Shown: positions 1 through 8,192, counted from the first letter of the stretch. The stretch is DNA of 64,000 nucleotides from Pseudobacter sp051955275 (GCF_051955275.1 NZ_JBQCGW010000126.1:1-64000), one strand, 5' to 3'. Made by a program: numbers and translations. Notes: a model not told the origin generated them from the sequence alone.

Positions 1-62
1 TATAATCCAATATCCTATGAAAAACCATAGTAGAAACGGAAAGAGGGTTGGGATTATTGTAT

Positions 63-707
63 CTATTTCAAAATCCCTGAGTCCACAACTCTTCTTAAAT
101 ATTTTTTATCCTGGATGATCCAGGTCACTTCGTAGCTTCCGATGGTTTCCTGGTTAAGCATGTAGATATAAATGGTACGCTTATCCGGAGAAAGGTAAAC
201 GCCGTTATAAGTACGCACAGCGCCCTTTTCATCGTTATAGGTAAACACGGGACTGTAGAGATCCGCATACGCTTCTGCGGGGATCTGCACGGTGTCTTTA
301 CCGATGGTCATGGTCACTGAAGCGATCTTATAATTGGGCATGGTGCCATAGCTACCATAGTAAGGCCTGCCATCGATACGCACCACATGTTTCTTTTCTC
401 CATAAGTACCGATCTTATGTTTGGATGGATCGAAGGGGCCCGCCTTGATATTTACAGTGATAGAATTGCCTTCAAAAGTGATGAAGTTGGCGCCATAGTC
501 TACCGGCGGGATGGCCGGCAGTGCAGTCTTGTTGAGCCTGTCTTCCAACGCTGCCAGTGCAAAGGAAGCCACTTCGGCTTTCAGGTCTTTCTCAGCCATT
601 CTTGCATACCCTTCCGTTTTCTTACGATAGTCGGGATAGGTATTATCGTCCTGCGCCATGATCTGCATACTGCAACACATGAACAGTAAACACCATACAA
701 ACTTCAT
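63..707 (-). CDS. Secreted protein of unknown function
   Basis: I do not recognise this 214-residue protein. It starts at an ATG and opens with a classic signal peptide (lysine, hydrophobic core, then IMAQ before the mature DDNTYPDY), so it is probably periplasmic. The mature part has a short charged helical stretch (residues about 25-60), then a beta-rich region with many Tyr, Gly and Thr residues and no cysteine or obvious catalytic motif. It lies 15 bp downstream of the FAD oxidoreductase gene on the same strand and could be co-transcribed with it, but nothing in the sequence links the two functions. The leftward end of its transcription unit is near the window edge and I see no terminator there. 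Confidence 0.75.
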   Translation of the reverse strand: MKFVWCLLFMCCSMQIMAQDDNTYPDYRKKTEGYARMAEKDLKAEVASFALAALEDRLNKTALPAIPPVDYGANFITFEGNSITVNIKAGPFDPSKHKIGTYGEKKHVVRIDGRPYYGSYGTMPNYKIASVTMTIGKDTVQIPAEAYADLYSPVFTYNDEKGAVRTYNGVYLSPDKRTIYIYMLNQETIGSYEVTWIIQDKKYLRRVVDSGILK

Positions 708-722
708 AGTAGTAATTTGTTG

Positions 723-2147
723 CTAAGTTAATACATCTTTCAATGCGCGCTTTGCTGCGTAGAAACCGCACATCCCGTGCACGCCCCCGCCGGGTGGCGT
801 GGCGGAGGAACAGCAGTAGATGCCTTTGGCTGAAGTTCTGTAGGGGCTGCGGCGGAGGGCCGGCCTGGTGAAGAGTTGACCAATATCAAGTATGCCTCCG
901 TTGATATCACCTCCAACATAGTTGGGATTGTACTGCTCCATGTTGAAACTGTTCATGGCATGCCTGCCGATGATCCGATCTCGGAAACCAGGCGCAAAAC
1001 GTTCTACCTGCTGCTCTATCACTTCGGTCATGGATTCACGTGAGCCATGAGGCACATGGCAGTAGCCCCAGAGGGTATGTTTGCCTTCAGGGGCACGGCT
1101 GGGGTCGAAGAGGCTTTGCTGCGCCAGCAGTAAGTAGGGCCTCTCCGCATGAACGCCGCTCATGGCCTGCTGTTCAGACAGCGCGATCTCTTCCAGGGTA
1201 TTGCCGAGATGCACGGTACCTGCCTGCCTGCAGGCTTCCGCCCTGAAAGGCACGGGGCCGTCCAGCGCCCAGTCGATCTTGAAAACCCCCATACCGTAAC
1301 GGTAACGGTTGAGCTGCCACTGGTAAATGGAGGAGAATTTATGCCCTGCGATCTGCAGCAACTGCCTGGGTGTTACATCCAGCAGCAGAGCTTTGGAAGA
1401 AGGGAGCTGGTCGAGGGAATGGATATACTGGTTGGTTTCGATGACCCCGCCCAGGCTTTGAAAGTAAGCCGCGAGCGCATTCGCGATGCTTTGTGAGCCA
1501 CCTTTCGGGATGGGCCAGCCTTTCAGGTGACCGGTAGCCATCAGCACCAGGGCGATGGCAGCCGTGGTGGAATTGGTAAGCGGCTGCATGGAATGTGCCG
1601 CCATGCCGGCCCAGAGGCCACGCGCCTCGCGGGTCTGGAAGCGTTTGGCAACGGCCACGGCCGGGGCCAGCGCCTTCATGCCGAAGGCAGCCATCTTCCA
1701 TGGATGCTTCGGAAAGCTCAATGGGCCCAGTACATCGGGCGCTATCGAAGGCCAGCTGTTCACAACCGGCCGGATCAGCTCCAGGTAAGCCTTTGCATCC
1801 TTTCCCAGGGCATTGGCTGTTGCTTCCAGTGATGGGCTGAGAAAAGCAGCCATACCATCGTCAAACGGATGGGCAGCCGCCACCGGGGGGTAGATGTATT
1901 CAAGTCCGAACTGCTGGAGGGGAAGCGTTGAAAAGAAGGGCGATCCCGCCGCCAGGGGGTGAATGGCCGAACAGATATCATGATGGAACCCGGGAAGGGT
2001 GAGTTCCGCTGTCCGCAGGCCCCCACCGATCGTGGATTTGCCTTCTATGAGCAGCACGGATTTACCTGCCTGTTGCAGCGTAATGGCTGCGGACAGGCCA
2101 TTGGGGCCTGAGCCCACAACAATGGCATCGTAATCAGGATGGCTCAC
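723..2147 (-). CDS. FAD-dependent oxidoreductase, phytoene dehydrogenase-like
   Basis: A 474-residue flavoprotein with a dinucleotide-binding fold at the extreme N-terminus (YDAIVVGSGPNGLSAA, then an acidic residue at the end of the second strand in LLIEGKSTIGGG). The C-terminus has GGGVHGMCGFYAAKRAL, typical of the second FAD-contacting region in the phytoene desaturase/NAD(P)-FAD oxidoreductase superfamily. Members desaturate or isomerise carotenoids or other lipophilic substrates; the substrate here cannot be told from sequence. The start codon is GTG (no in-frame ATG nearby), and the nucleotide-binding motif begins only seven residues in, so a longer form is not needed. No crtB or other carotenoid gene is adjacent, which argues against assigning a carotenoid role by context. 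Confidence 0.85.
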   Translation of the reverse strand: MSHPDYDAIVVGSGPNGLSAAITLQQAGKSVLLIEGKSTIGGGLRTAELTLPGFHHDICSAIHPLAAGSPFFSTLPLQQFGLEYIYPPVAAAHPFDDGMAAFLSPSLEATANALGKDAKAYLELIRPVVNSWPSIAPDVLGPLSFPKHPWKMAAFGMKALAPAVAVAKRFQTREARGLWAGMAAHSMQPLTNSTTAAIALVLMATGHLKGWPIPKGGSQSIANALAAYFQSLGGVIETNQYIHSLDQLPSSKALLLDVTPRQLLQIAGHKFSSIYQWQLNRYRYGMGVFKIDWALDGPVPFRAEACRQAGTVHLGNTLEEIALSEQQAMSGVHAERPYLLLAQQSLFDPSRAPEGKHTLWGYCHVPHGSRESMTEVIEQQVERFAPGFRDRIIGRHAMNSFNMEQYNPNYVGGDINGGILDIGQLFTRPALRRSPYRTSAKGIYCCSSATPPGGGVHGMCGFYAAKRALKDVLT

Positions 2148-2261
2148 AGATTGGTTTATAACGAAAATAAGATCAAAGAATGAAGGTGGAAGGACAAAAT
2201 TTCCGGGTAGCAGGTTTTAACTGTTGAAACGGCTGGTTATCTTGTAGAAGAATCCTGTAAG

Positions 2262-2732
2262 ATGAAGCATTCAACATTTGAAGACAAAATAAAACCGAAG
2301 CTGATCGCTTCTCTTATAGTATCCGTTCTGATTCTGATCATCTGGATCAACATTTCCGGAAGAGAATCCTACCCGAGAGCACTATATCGAACCCAGAACA
2401 TCGATTCAATATATATACAGATCGACTCAAACTTACTATGGATCAAGGACCCGGCAAGAATAGATATATTCACCCGCACCATGCTCAGATCAAAAACAAA
2501 AGTAAAATCCAAAAATCAAAGAGGTAGCTTTTACCATATCAATATCGGTTTCGCCATGAATGATGGAAGCTGGCATGGATATAGAATTTGCAATATTGGC
2601 CAAAATGGAAATGTAATCGATGTCAATTTTAATATGTACAAGGGTGATTCCATCTTACACCTCATCGATTCCCTCTACTATAAATTCCCTCCCGGCACAC
2701 CCGGCTTCCCGCTCTTCCAGCACCAACCATAA
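2262..2732 (+). CDS. Hypothetical membrane-anchored protein
   Basis: An unrecognised 156-residue protein. A short cytoplasmic basic/acidic head (MKHSTFEDKIKPK) precedes one hydrophobic segment (LIASLIVSVLILIIWINIS, residues about 14-32). The remainder is soluble with many Ile, Asp and Tyr residues, so a single-pass inner-membrane protein with an outside domain is likely. It stands alone, divergent from the FAD enzyme and convergent with the NDK-like gene, and ends in a shared bidirectional terminator. Base composition looks more AT-rich by eye than the neighbouring flavoprotein gene, which could reflect recent acquisition; this was not computed. Confidence 0.6.
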   Translation: MKHSTFEDKIKPKLIASLIVSVLILIIWINISGRESYPRALYRTQNIDSIYIQIDSNLLWIKDPARIDIFTRTMLRSKTKVKSKNQRGSFYHINIGFAMNDGSWHGYRICNIGQNGNVIDVNFNMYKGDSILHLIDSLYYKFPPGTPGFPLFQHQP

Positions 2733-2738
2733 ATAAGA

Positions 2739-2761
2739 AAGCCGGCTTATCAGGCCGGCTT
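2739..2761. terminator. Bidirectional rho-independent terminator
   Basis: A perfect 8-bp stem (AAGCCGGC / GCCGGCTT) with a 7-nt loop TTATCAG lies between two convergent genes. On the minus strand it is followed by TTTCTTATTT; on the plus strand the tail is weaker (CCATTAAAAT). It plausibly ends transcription from both sides. Confidence 0.8.
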
Positions 2762-2783
2762 CCATTAAAATATATTAGTAACC

Positions 2784-3818
2784 TTATTTCAGGTTTGCCT
2801 TCAGCAATTCAATTGCTTCAACAGCATCTTTCTCTTCTGTAAGATCAAACACAGAAATGGTTTTACCATTCACTGTTACGTTCTCGTTGTTCACGATCTT
2901 TTCGATCTGCTCAGCAGTGAAGTTGGCAGCCAGTGCTTTTCCGAAGCTGAAATCACCAAATGCTTTGATCTTGCTGTTGTCAGCGAAATCAGAGTTGTAA
3001 CGGCGCAGCTCAACCAGTGCTTCAACAGGACCAGCGGAAAGGTGAACACCATTCACACCCTGAGATACTTCAGCCAGACCGAGTTTTGCCTGATTGTTCA
3101 GAAACTCGCGACGCAGACTGCCTTCGTTGGCGGTGTTAGGATTGGTAGTTCCAATGAAGTTGTTACGGGCGTCGCTCCAGTTGAGGTCGCCGCTGAGGGT
3201 CATCACAACAATGCTCCTTCCCTTCTCAGTGAAATGCTTCAGCTGACGTGGGTGGAAGCCGTTGATAACGTATACTACTTCGCTGTCGATCTTGATGTCT
3301 TCAGCATAAGTACCACCAGCCAGTTTCTTGTTCTCTTTGTTCATCCACAGGTAATCCAGGGAGTAAGCATTGAAAGCCGGGTATTGTTCCAGGAATTCTA
3401 CACCGCCCAGGAGTTTAACATCGCTGGCAGCTTTACCGTAAATAGCGCTGAATTTTTCCAGGGCTGCTTCGGAGAGGCTGTTCTTTGCATCGGAAGCGAT
3501 CTTATTGATAACACCGTAGTGTTGTGCAATGATATTGTATTGCTCCAGGTATTTGGCAGAAAGTACTTTCACGTTGTGGATGGTCAGACCGAAATGGCTG
3601 ATCCTTTCACGCACCAGTTCCAGCACCGCTTCAATGTTGATGGAATCAGAAGCCAGGGTGATTTCAGGCTTGATGAAAAATAAGAACTCATTCTTTCCAA
3701 CAGGGGCAGTAGGATTGGAATACACTTCTTCAAAGAAAAGCTTTTCTTCCTGTGCTTTCTTAATACTGCCGATGATGCTGGCGGAGAGTTGATCGGCTGT
3801 AACCGTTGTATTGCTCAT
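2784..3818 (-). CDS. Divergent nucleoside-diphosphate-kinase-like protein with insertion
   Basis: 344 residues, no signal peptide, so cytoplasmic. Pieces of the nucleoside diphosphate kinase fold can be read in order. Near residue 45 FFIKPEI resembles the IKP strand. NVKVLSAKYLEQY then resembles the second NDK strand-helix. Near residue 215 KGRSIVVMTLSGD resembles the strand before the Kpn loop, then GTTNPNTANEGSLRREF matches the GATNPxxAxxGTLRxDY block, and NGVHLSAGPVEAL matches the NGxHGSDSxES block. The catalytic histidine position is therefore kept. Ordinary NDKs are about 140-150 residues; here roughly 100 extra residues sit between the IKP strand and the Kpn-like loop, and about 50 follow the histidine block. 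The GSDS after the histidine is changed to LSAG, so kinase activity is uncertain. It is monocistronic, with a TATCTTTG -7 box just upstream. Confidence 0.6.
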   Translation of the reverse strand: MSNTTVTADQLSASIIGSIKKAQEEKLFFEEVYSNPTAPVGKNEFLFFIKPEITLASDSINIEAVLELVRERISHFGLTIHNVKVLSAKYLEQYNIIAQHYGVINKIASDAKNSLSEAALEKFSAIYGKAASDVKLLGGVEFLEQYPAFNAYSLDYLWMNKENKKLAGGTYAEDIKIDSEVVYVINGFHPRQLKHFTEKGRSIVVMTLSGDLNWSDARNNFIGTTNPNTANEGSLRREFLNNQAKLGLAEVSQGVNGVHLSAGPVEALVELRRYNSDFADNSKIKAFGDFSFGKALAANFTAEQIEKIVNNENVTVNGKTISVFDLTEEKDAVEAIELLKANLK

Positions 3819-3837
3819 TGTTTATTAAAAATTTCGG

Positions 3838-3845
3838 CAAAGATA
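3838..3845 (-). promoter_or_regulatory. Candidate -7 box for the NDK-like gene
   Basis: On the minus strand TATCTTTG matches the Bacteroidota -7 consensus TAnnTTTG exactly, about 20 nt before the start codon. No TTTG sits at the usual 19-21 bp spacing (the nearest TTG is about 25 bp away), so this is a partial match. The flank carries a tandem CCGG/A-tract repeat. Confidence 0.4.
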
Positions 3846-3979
3846 TCCGGTTTTTTCCGGTTTTTTATACCAATTTTTAAGCTTGGAGATCATACCGGAT
3901 TTCCGCTGAAACCCTTACCACACAGGCATTTCTATTTTCCGGGTAGCGGTTTACCATCCTGAAATAGCCATTTTTTTGG

Positions 3980-4011
3980 TTTGCACCCCCTTAAATGTCG
4001 CAGTATGTTTG
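3980..4011 (+). promoter_or_regulatory. Promoter of the 135-residue secreted protein gene
   Basis: TTTG (3980-3983), exactly 20 bp, then TATGTTTG (4004-4011): a full match to the Bacteroidota primary-sigma consensus. Transcription would start near 4018 and give a leader of about 150 nt. The rest of the 350-bp gap from 3819 to 4168 holds only the minus-strand -7 box at 3838-3845 and the leader hairpin at 4025-4043; I see no coding sequence in it. Confidence 0.75.
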
Positions 4012-4024
4012 CATCATGATAATA

Positions 4025-4043
4025 AGCACTGACCAAGAGTGCT
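4025..4043 (+). promoter_or_regulatory. Hairpin at the 5' end of a long leader
   Basis: AGCACT / AGTGCT with a 7-nt loop falls within about 10 nt of the predicted transcription start. A 5'-terminal hairpin could stabilise the transcript; it does not resemble a riboswitch I know. Confidence 0.35.
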
Positions 4044-4168
4044 GAGACCTGAGACAAAAGCAGTACTGCCCTGCCAGATGAATTGATCGCTTGCCTTCCG
4101 CGATAGCTTCCGATGAGTAAATTGAATAATGAGTATTAAGCGATCATTAACTTTTAAAATATACTTTT

Positions 4169-4576
4169 ATGAATAACGTAGTTAAAACCATCCTGTCATT
4201 AGTTACCGTTCTGGTGCTTACCGTATCTGTTGCCTTTGCAAACGGAGAAAAGAATCCTAAAACAAATGCTACCAATAGCATCGAAGTTAAACATATCGGC
4301 AACTATGAGAATCAGCCTATCTTCCAGCTGAACCTCACAGCTTCTGAAGCTGATGAATTCACTATCACACTGCGCGACAGCGACGGAAACGTACTGTATG
4401 CAGACAAAGTGAAAGGAACTAACATCACCAAGAAATTCCTCCTTACCACACAAGAGATCGGAGACAACCTGGTTACAATCGAAGTAAAGGCCAAGAAGAA
4501 TGCTAAAGCTGAAGTATACACGATCAACAGGAAACAGAACCTCATCGAAGAGATGTATGTAACCAAGGTGAAGTAA
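4169..4576 (+). CDS. Small secreted beta-rich protein
   Basis: 135 residues with a signal peptide (MNNVVKTILSLVTVLVLTVSVAFA, cleavage before NGEK). The mature domain of about 110 residues alternates charged and hydrophobic residues in a beta-sandwich-like pattern, with TLRDSDGNVLYADKVKG in the middle and a lysine-rich C-terminal half (VKAKKNAKAEVYTINRK). This style is common among small periplasmic Chitinophagaceae proteins and recalls the immunoglobulin-like Por sorting domain in strand layout, but I cannot assign a family. It has its own consensus promoter, a long leader and a strong terminator, so it is a monocistronic and probably well-expressed gene. Confidence 0.75.
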   Translation: MNNVVKTILSLVTVLVLTVSVAFANGEKNPKTNATNSIEVKHIGNYENQPIFQLNLTASEADEFTITLRDSDGNVLYADKVKGTNITKKFLLTTQEIGDNLVTIEVKAKKNAKAEVYTINRKQNLIEEMYVTKVK

Positions 4577-4620
4577 TAAGAAACTCAGGCCGTAGTTAAA
4601 GAACAAGTGTTTGAAAAGAG

Positions 4621-4654
4621 ATGGCTGTCCTACCCCGGACAGCCATTTTTATTT
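4621..4654 (+). terminator. Rho-independent terminator
   Basis: A perfect 10-bp stem ATGGCTGTCC / GGACAGCCAT with loop TACCCC is followed by TTTTATTT. It ends the small secreted protein gene and also shows that a histidine-kinase start upstream of this point is very unlikely. Confidence 0.9.
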
Positions 4655-4744
4655 GCCCCCAACCGGCTGCCGGAGTATTTGGCAATCCGGCGACCAAATA
4701 ACGCCTTTCGTCTCCTTTACATCTGCCGGGAACCACGGTGCACC

Positions 4745-4752
4745 TATCTTTG
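4745..4752 (+). promoter_or_regulatory. -7 box for the histidine kinase gene
   Basis: TATCTTTG matches the -7 consensus exactly. The -33 position (4721-4724, ATCT) is poor. The predicted start near 4759 leaves about 40 nt of leader before the ATG at 4800 and supports that start. Confidence 0.5.
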
Positions 4753-4799
4753 AATGGCATGTATTTTCCGGGAACATCCCCTCAGAAATCCAACGGACT

Positions 4800-5831
4800 A
4801 TGGCGGCATTCAGCAACAGGATCATCAGAAATATCACCAGCGGCGAACTGCTCTGCTGGCTGCTGTACCTTGTGTTCTGGGCCTCCTGCAACTGGATCGA
4901 TGCCGGGATCAAAATTGCCCTGACCATCCCCCTCTGGTGGTTTTATTTTGTTACCCTTAAAAATACAAGGCTGCAACAGAAACTCCTGTTGCATATCATT
5001 ACACTCCCGGCTTTTTGTATTACCTGGTACCTCCTCTGCAGACAGCTGAATACGTCATTCCAGTTCAACTCACCCTTCTGGGACATTTACCTCACCGCCC
5101 TGTTCTATTGCTGCCAGTTCATTATCTTCCATTTATACAATCACTGGCTCAGATCAAGAAAACGGAAACAGCAGGAACAGGAGAGGCTTGAGTATGCTTA
5201 CCAGTACGAGATCAGCTCGCTTAAAACACAGATAGGACCTCATTTCCTGTTCAACACACTCAACAGTATCAGCGCCACCATTCCACCAGCAAATGAAGAA
5301 ACACGTGTTCTGATCTCTCAGCTGGCAGATACCTTCCGCTATGCACTCAATATTCATGAAAGACCTACCGTTCCACTGAAAGACGAGATTGAATTTGTGC
5401 GCAACTGGCTGGCGCTGGAAAAACAAAGACTGGGCAACCGACTGCAACTGATCTATGACATCGAGCCAGCAACCCTTGATACAACCGTTCCTGCCATGAT
5501 ACTTCATCCACTGCTTGAAAACGCACTCAGCAACAGCATCAACCGGCAGTTACAGGGGGGCACTATCACCATCAGTTCCATACAGGAAGGAAATGATATT
5601 CGGATATACATCACTGATATGGTTGCAGTTTTTACCAACCCGCTGCAGTCGATGCTCAACAGGAGCCATACGCTCAGCAACGCATCACGAAGGCTTGAAA
5701 AATTATTCGGAGAGCCCCTATCCATCAGCTATAATCACAATGGCATGACCGTTTCTTTCCGTGTACCCGGTTCAGTACATACCAGCAGTACGCCTGCTGT
5801 GCTACCGCTTACGGCCTTAGCCACCCAATAA
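4800..5831 (+). CDS. LytS/YehU-type sensor histidine kinase, orphan
   Basis: A membrane histidine kinase of the LytS (His_kinase, PF06580-like) class, 343 residues from the chosen start. The N-terminal half has about four hydrophobic segments (GELLCWLLYLVFWASC, IALTIPLWWFYFVTL, LLHIITLPAFCITWYLL, YLTALFYCCQFIIFHLY). A linker helix follows, then SLKTQIGPHFLFNTLNSI, whose histidine is the phosphate acceptor, then the ATPase region with LHPLLENAL as N-box. The open frame extends upstream to 4611, but that part crosses a terminator and has no membrane character, so I use 4800. These kinases normally pair with an adjacent LytTR response regulator; none is present here. A hairpin behind the gene separates it from the convergent TlpA-like gene. 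Confidence 0.85.
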   Translation: MAAFSNRIIRNITSGELLCWLLYLVFWASCNWIDAGIKIALTIPLWWFYFVTLKNTRLQQKLLLHIITLPAFCITWYLLCRQLNTSFQFNSPFWDIYLTALFYCCQFIIFHLYNHWLRSRKRKQQEQERLEYAYQYEISSLKTQIGPHFLFNTLNSISATIPPANEETRVLISQLADTFRYALNIHERPTVPLKDEIEFVRNWLALEKQRLGNRLQLIYDIEPATLDTTVPAMILHPLLENALSNSINRQLQGGTITISSIQEGNDIRIYITDMVAVFTNPLQSMLNRSHTLSNASRRLEKLFGEPLSISYNHNGMTVSFRVPGSVHTSSTPAVLPLTALATQ

Positions 5832-5858
5832 AAAATGGCCGTCTTTACAGACAGCCAT
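5829..5858 (-). terminator. Terminator of the thioredoxin/SusCD operon
   Basis: Read on the minus strand, ATGGCTGTCT-GTAA-AGACGGCCAT (one mismatch in the stem) is followed by TTTTTTATTG, 20 bp after the TlpA-like stop codon. On the plus strand it may also slow transcription of the kinase gene. Confidence 0.75.
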
Positions 5859-5878
5859 CCCTGATCAATTGTAACTTC

Positions 5879-6967
5879 CTATTGTTTATTCATCCACTCT
5901 TTCACTTCCTGCATATCAACATTGGCCAGCACTATCTTACCCGATGGATCTATCAGGAATTTCTGAGGAACCGCACCTACTGCATAACTCCCTGCAGTAG
6001 CGGATTTCCAGCCATCGGGATCAATGAGCTGCGACCAGGGCAACTGATCTTTTTCTATGGCCTTCAGCCAGGCATCTTTCTTCTCATCGATGCTGATGCC
6101 CAGCACAGCGAATTTGTTCTTATCGATGGAATGGTACCATTCCACCAGCGACGGATTTTCCTTGCGGCAGGGACCGCACCAGCTGGCCCAGAAATCAATC
6201 ACCAGGTACCTGCCCCTGAAATCTTTCAGGGACCGCCTCACGCCCTGCGGATCAGCCAGCACAAAATCCGGAGCAGGCATCCCGGGCTGGATCTGTCTCC
6301 ATACATTCAATCGTTTATTGATGATCGTTATAAAATCATTCTTCTGTTTATAGCCATTGATCTTTCCTGCCAGTTTCTGCATCTGCACAAAACTGAACTG
6401 GTAATAGTTGGAATACAGAAGATAGCTGCTGATCACATTGCCGGCATTCCGCAATACCTGCTGCTCCAGCAACGTATACTCCTGCTGCTCCGCTTTTCGT
6501 TCCTGCGCCTGATAGAACTCAACACTGTCTGTTCTGTTTTCCTTCTGCAATCTCAACAAGGCAAAGGAGGCAAAACGTTTCTGCCCATACACTTCAGCCT
6601 GCTCCTCCTGCACTGTATTCCATGCCTGCTGCAATGCGCCACCCGTGATCACCGGACGGATCAGGCGACCGGAACTATGTACGGTACCCTCCACCCTGTA
6701 CACCGTATCAGTCAGCGCCAGGAATACCAGCGGGTATTCATATTTCGAATACTGAAAACGGACGATGCCGGGTTTCCCGATCATTCCCTTCAGACTGAAA
6801 TGCCCTTTTATGATACTGGCAGAATCAAAGATCACCCAGGATTCGCCTTTCGGTTTCAGCAGGTATACTTTTCCATCCGCTGCGTTGCTGATATGTCCAT
6901 TCACAGTATAAGCAGCCAGCCAGCCCGGCATGGCCAGCATCGCACCCAATAAAATATGCTTCAGCAT
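5879..6967 (-). CDS. TlpA-like thioredoxin-fold protein with N-terminal DUF4369-like domain
   Basis: 362 residues with a signal peptide (MLKHILLGAMLAMPGWLAAY), so periplasmic. The N-terminal part (about 20-130) is a beta-rich DUF4369-like domain (GHISNAADGKVYLLKPKGE). A helical linker follows, then a TlpA/ResA-type thioredoxin domain from about residue 225: PGMPAPDFVLADPQG, active site WASWCGPCRKE and the cis-proline segment VGAVPQKFLID. The WCGPC pair is intact, so it should act as a disulfide reductase or thiol-redox protein. It overlaps the upstream thioredoxin gene by one base (TGATG), implying translational coupling, and is the last gene of the ECF-FecR-SusC-SusD operon. Confidence 0.88.
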   Translation of the reverse strand: MLKHILLGAMLAMPGWLAAYTVNGHISNAADGKVYLLKPKGESWVIFDSASIIKGHFSLKGMIGKPGIVRFQYSKYEYPLVFLALTDTVYRVEGTVHSSGRLIRPVITGGALQQAWNTVQEEQAEVYGQKRFASFALLRLQKENRTDSVEFYQAQERKAEQQEYTLLEQQVLRNAGNVISSYLLYSNYYQFSFVQMQKLAGKINGYKQKNDFITIINKRLNVWRQIQPGMPAPDFVLADPQGVRRSLKDFRGRYLVIDFWASWCGPCRKENPSLVEWYHSIDKNKFAVLGISIDEKKDAWLKAIEKDQLPWSQLIDPDGWKSATAGSYAVGAVPQKFLIDPSGKIVLANVDMQEVKEWMNKQ

Positions 6968-8166
6968 CAGTTCAGTTTTTCAAGTTTATCAACAAGGGCC
7001 TGCGCTATCTTCTGGATCTTGGAAGTCTCCAGATCAGCCAGCAGCCTGGCTTTGCGTGCCGCCTTCAGACCTTCTTCCTTCAGCCCGAGCGCATAACAGC
7101 TTTCAGCCAGCGTGCCCTGGTTGCTGTATTCTTCCGGTTCCAGTTGCGCAGCCAGTCTGGCCATTTCATAAGCCTGTTTCAAAATGGCTGTATCGCCATT
7201 GGCCTGGTAACCCGCTCTTCTTGCCACGAAACTGAGGTCGGCGGGATTGTTCCGGAAAGCGCCTGCCTGGGCGGTACGCGCTACAGCCAGGAAGCCTTCT
7301 GCATTCTTATTGGTGAGATAATATTCGATCTGCAACATCACGGCATTGCGTTGTGCCGCATAACTGGTATCGCGCAGCATCATGGTGAGCTTGTCGAAGA
7401 ATTCAGCGTTCCTTTTCTGGCGGATCAGTCCATACATGGTGGAACTGGCCAGTTGGTTCAGCTTGGTTTGAATGGATGCCTCATCAGCGAAAGCATTGAA
7501 TTGCTGCCTGTGACGGATCAGGTAGCTTCCCAGCTTATCTTCCTCATCCCGTGCAAAGTTTTTAATGATGGTCCAGCCCAACGCAGTGTTCAACTCTTCT
7601 TCTTTCACTTTACTGATCAGCTCGTTTCTTACCTTATCAAACTGTCCGCCATTCACCCGCTGCAGCACAATGGCATAATCAGTGAGCAGTTTCAGTGAGC
7701 GGTCACCGCTGTTGAATTTCTTTTCCATATCAGCCAGTGTATTGCCTGGTTCGTTGGCGCGCCTTGCTTCGGTGATGAAGTCCTGCACACTCATGCGCGA
7801 TCCGGTACGGTGCACCTGGTTGCCTTTGGCATCAACAAAAAGATAAGTGGGGAATGAAGTGACCTTGTAACGTTCGCGAAGCGACACACCTTCGCCCTTC
7901 TCCATATCCACTTTGAAGTTGATGAACTGTTTGTTGAAGTACTGATGGATGGTATCGTTCACAAATACATTCTTCTCCATCCATTTGCAGGGTGCGCACC
8001 AGCTGGTATAACAATCAACGAAAACAAGTTTGCCGCTTTTGGCTGCCGCCTGCAATGCTTCGTTGAAACTACCATTGGTAAATTGAATGCTGTTGTTTTC
8101 CTGGGCGGAAATAGTGATGCTGCTGAATAACAGCAGCATCACGGGTACATGTTTAAATACTGACAT
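6967..8166 (-). CDS. Periplasmic thioredoxin-family protein with helical C-terminal half
   Basis: 399 residues from the ATG at 8166; a TTG at 8196 would add ten residues and overlap the susD stop, but the signal peptide (MSVFKHVPVMLLLFSSITISAQ) fits the ATG. The thioredoxin domain covers about residues 30-140, with VDCYTSWCAPCKWMEKNVF as active site (CAPC intact) and TSFPTYLFVD carrying the cis-proline. The last 250 residues are helical with a repeat-like alternation suggesting TPR-like packing. Proteins of this form are common beside SusC/SusD pairs in Chitinophagaceae. It follows susD by 26 bp and is coupled to the TlpA-like gene. The substrate of the pair is unknown; peptide or protein uptake is as plausible as glycan uptake. 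Confidence 0.85.
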   Translation of the reverse strand: MSVFKHVPVMLLLFSSITISAQENNSIQFTNGSFNEALQAAAKSGKLVFVDCYTSWCAPCKWMEKNVFVNDTIHQYFNKQFINFKVDMEKGEGVSLRERYKVTSFPTYLFVDAKGNQVHRTGSRMSVQDFITEARRANEPGNTLADMEKKFNSGDRSLKLLTDYAIVLQRVNGGQFDKVRNELISKVKEEELNTALGWTIIKNFARDEEDKLGSYLIRHRQQFNAFADEASIQTKLNQLASSTMYGLIRQKRNAEFFDKLTMMLRDTSYAAQRNAVMLQIEYYLTNKNAEGFLAVARTAQAGAFRNNPADLSFVARRAGYQANGDTAILKQAYEMARLAAQLEPEEYSNQGTLAESCYALGLKEEGLKAARKARLLADLETSKIQKIAQALVDKLEKLN

Positions 8167-8192
8167 AACAGACTTTATTTGTTTTCTGGCTA

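Noticed and set aside
4611..4799. N-terminal extension of the histidine kinase
   Set aside because: The stretch contains the terminator of the preceding gene and a perfect -7 box, has no membrane character, and a good ATG lies at 4800.
4621..5858. The similar ATGGCTGTC hairpins on both sides of the histidine kinase as a mobile-element inverted repeat
   Set aside because: Each works as an intrinsic terminator in the correct orientation for its own gene; the similarity is limited to the stem.
5882..6952. Long open frame antisense to the TlpA-like gene, and similar long antisense frames over xylB (19785-20648), GH3 (30074-31111) and the ABC permease (58995-60008)
   Set aside because: Each is opposite a clearly recognisable gene and shows His/Ile/Leu-rich shadow composition without domains.
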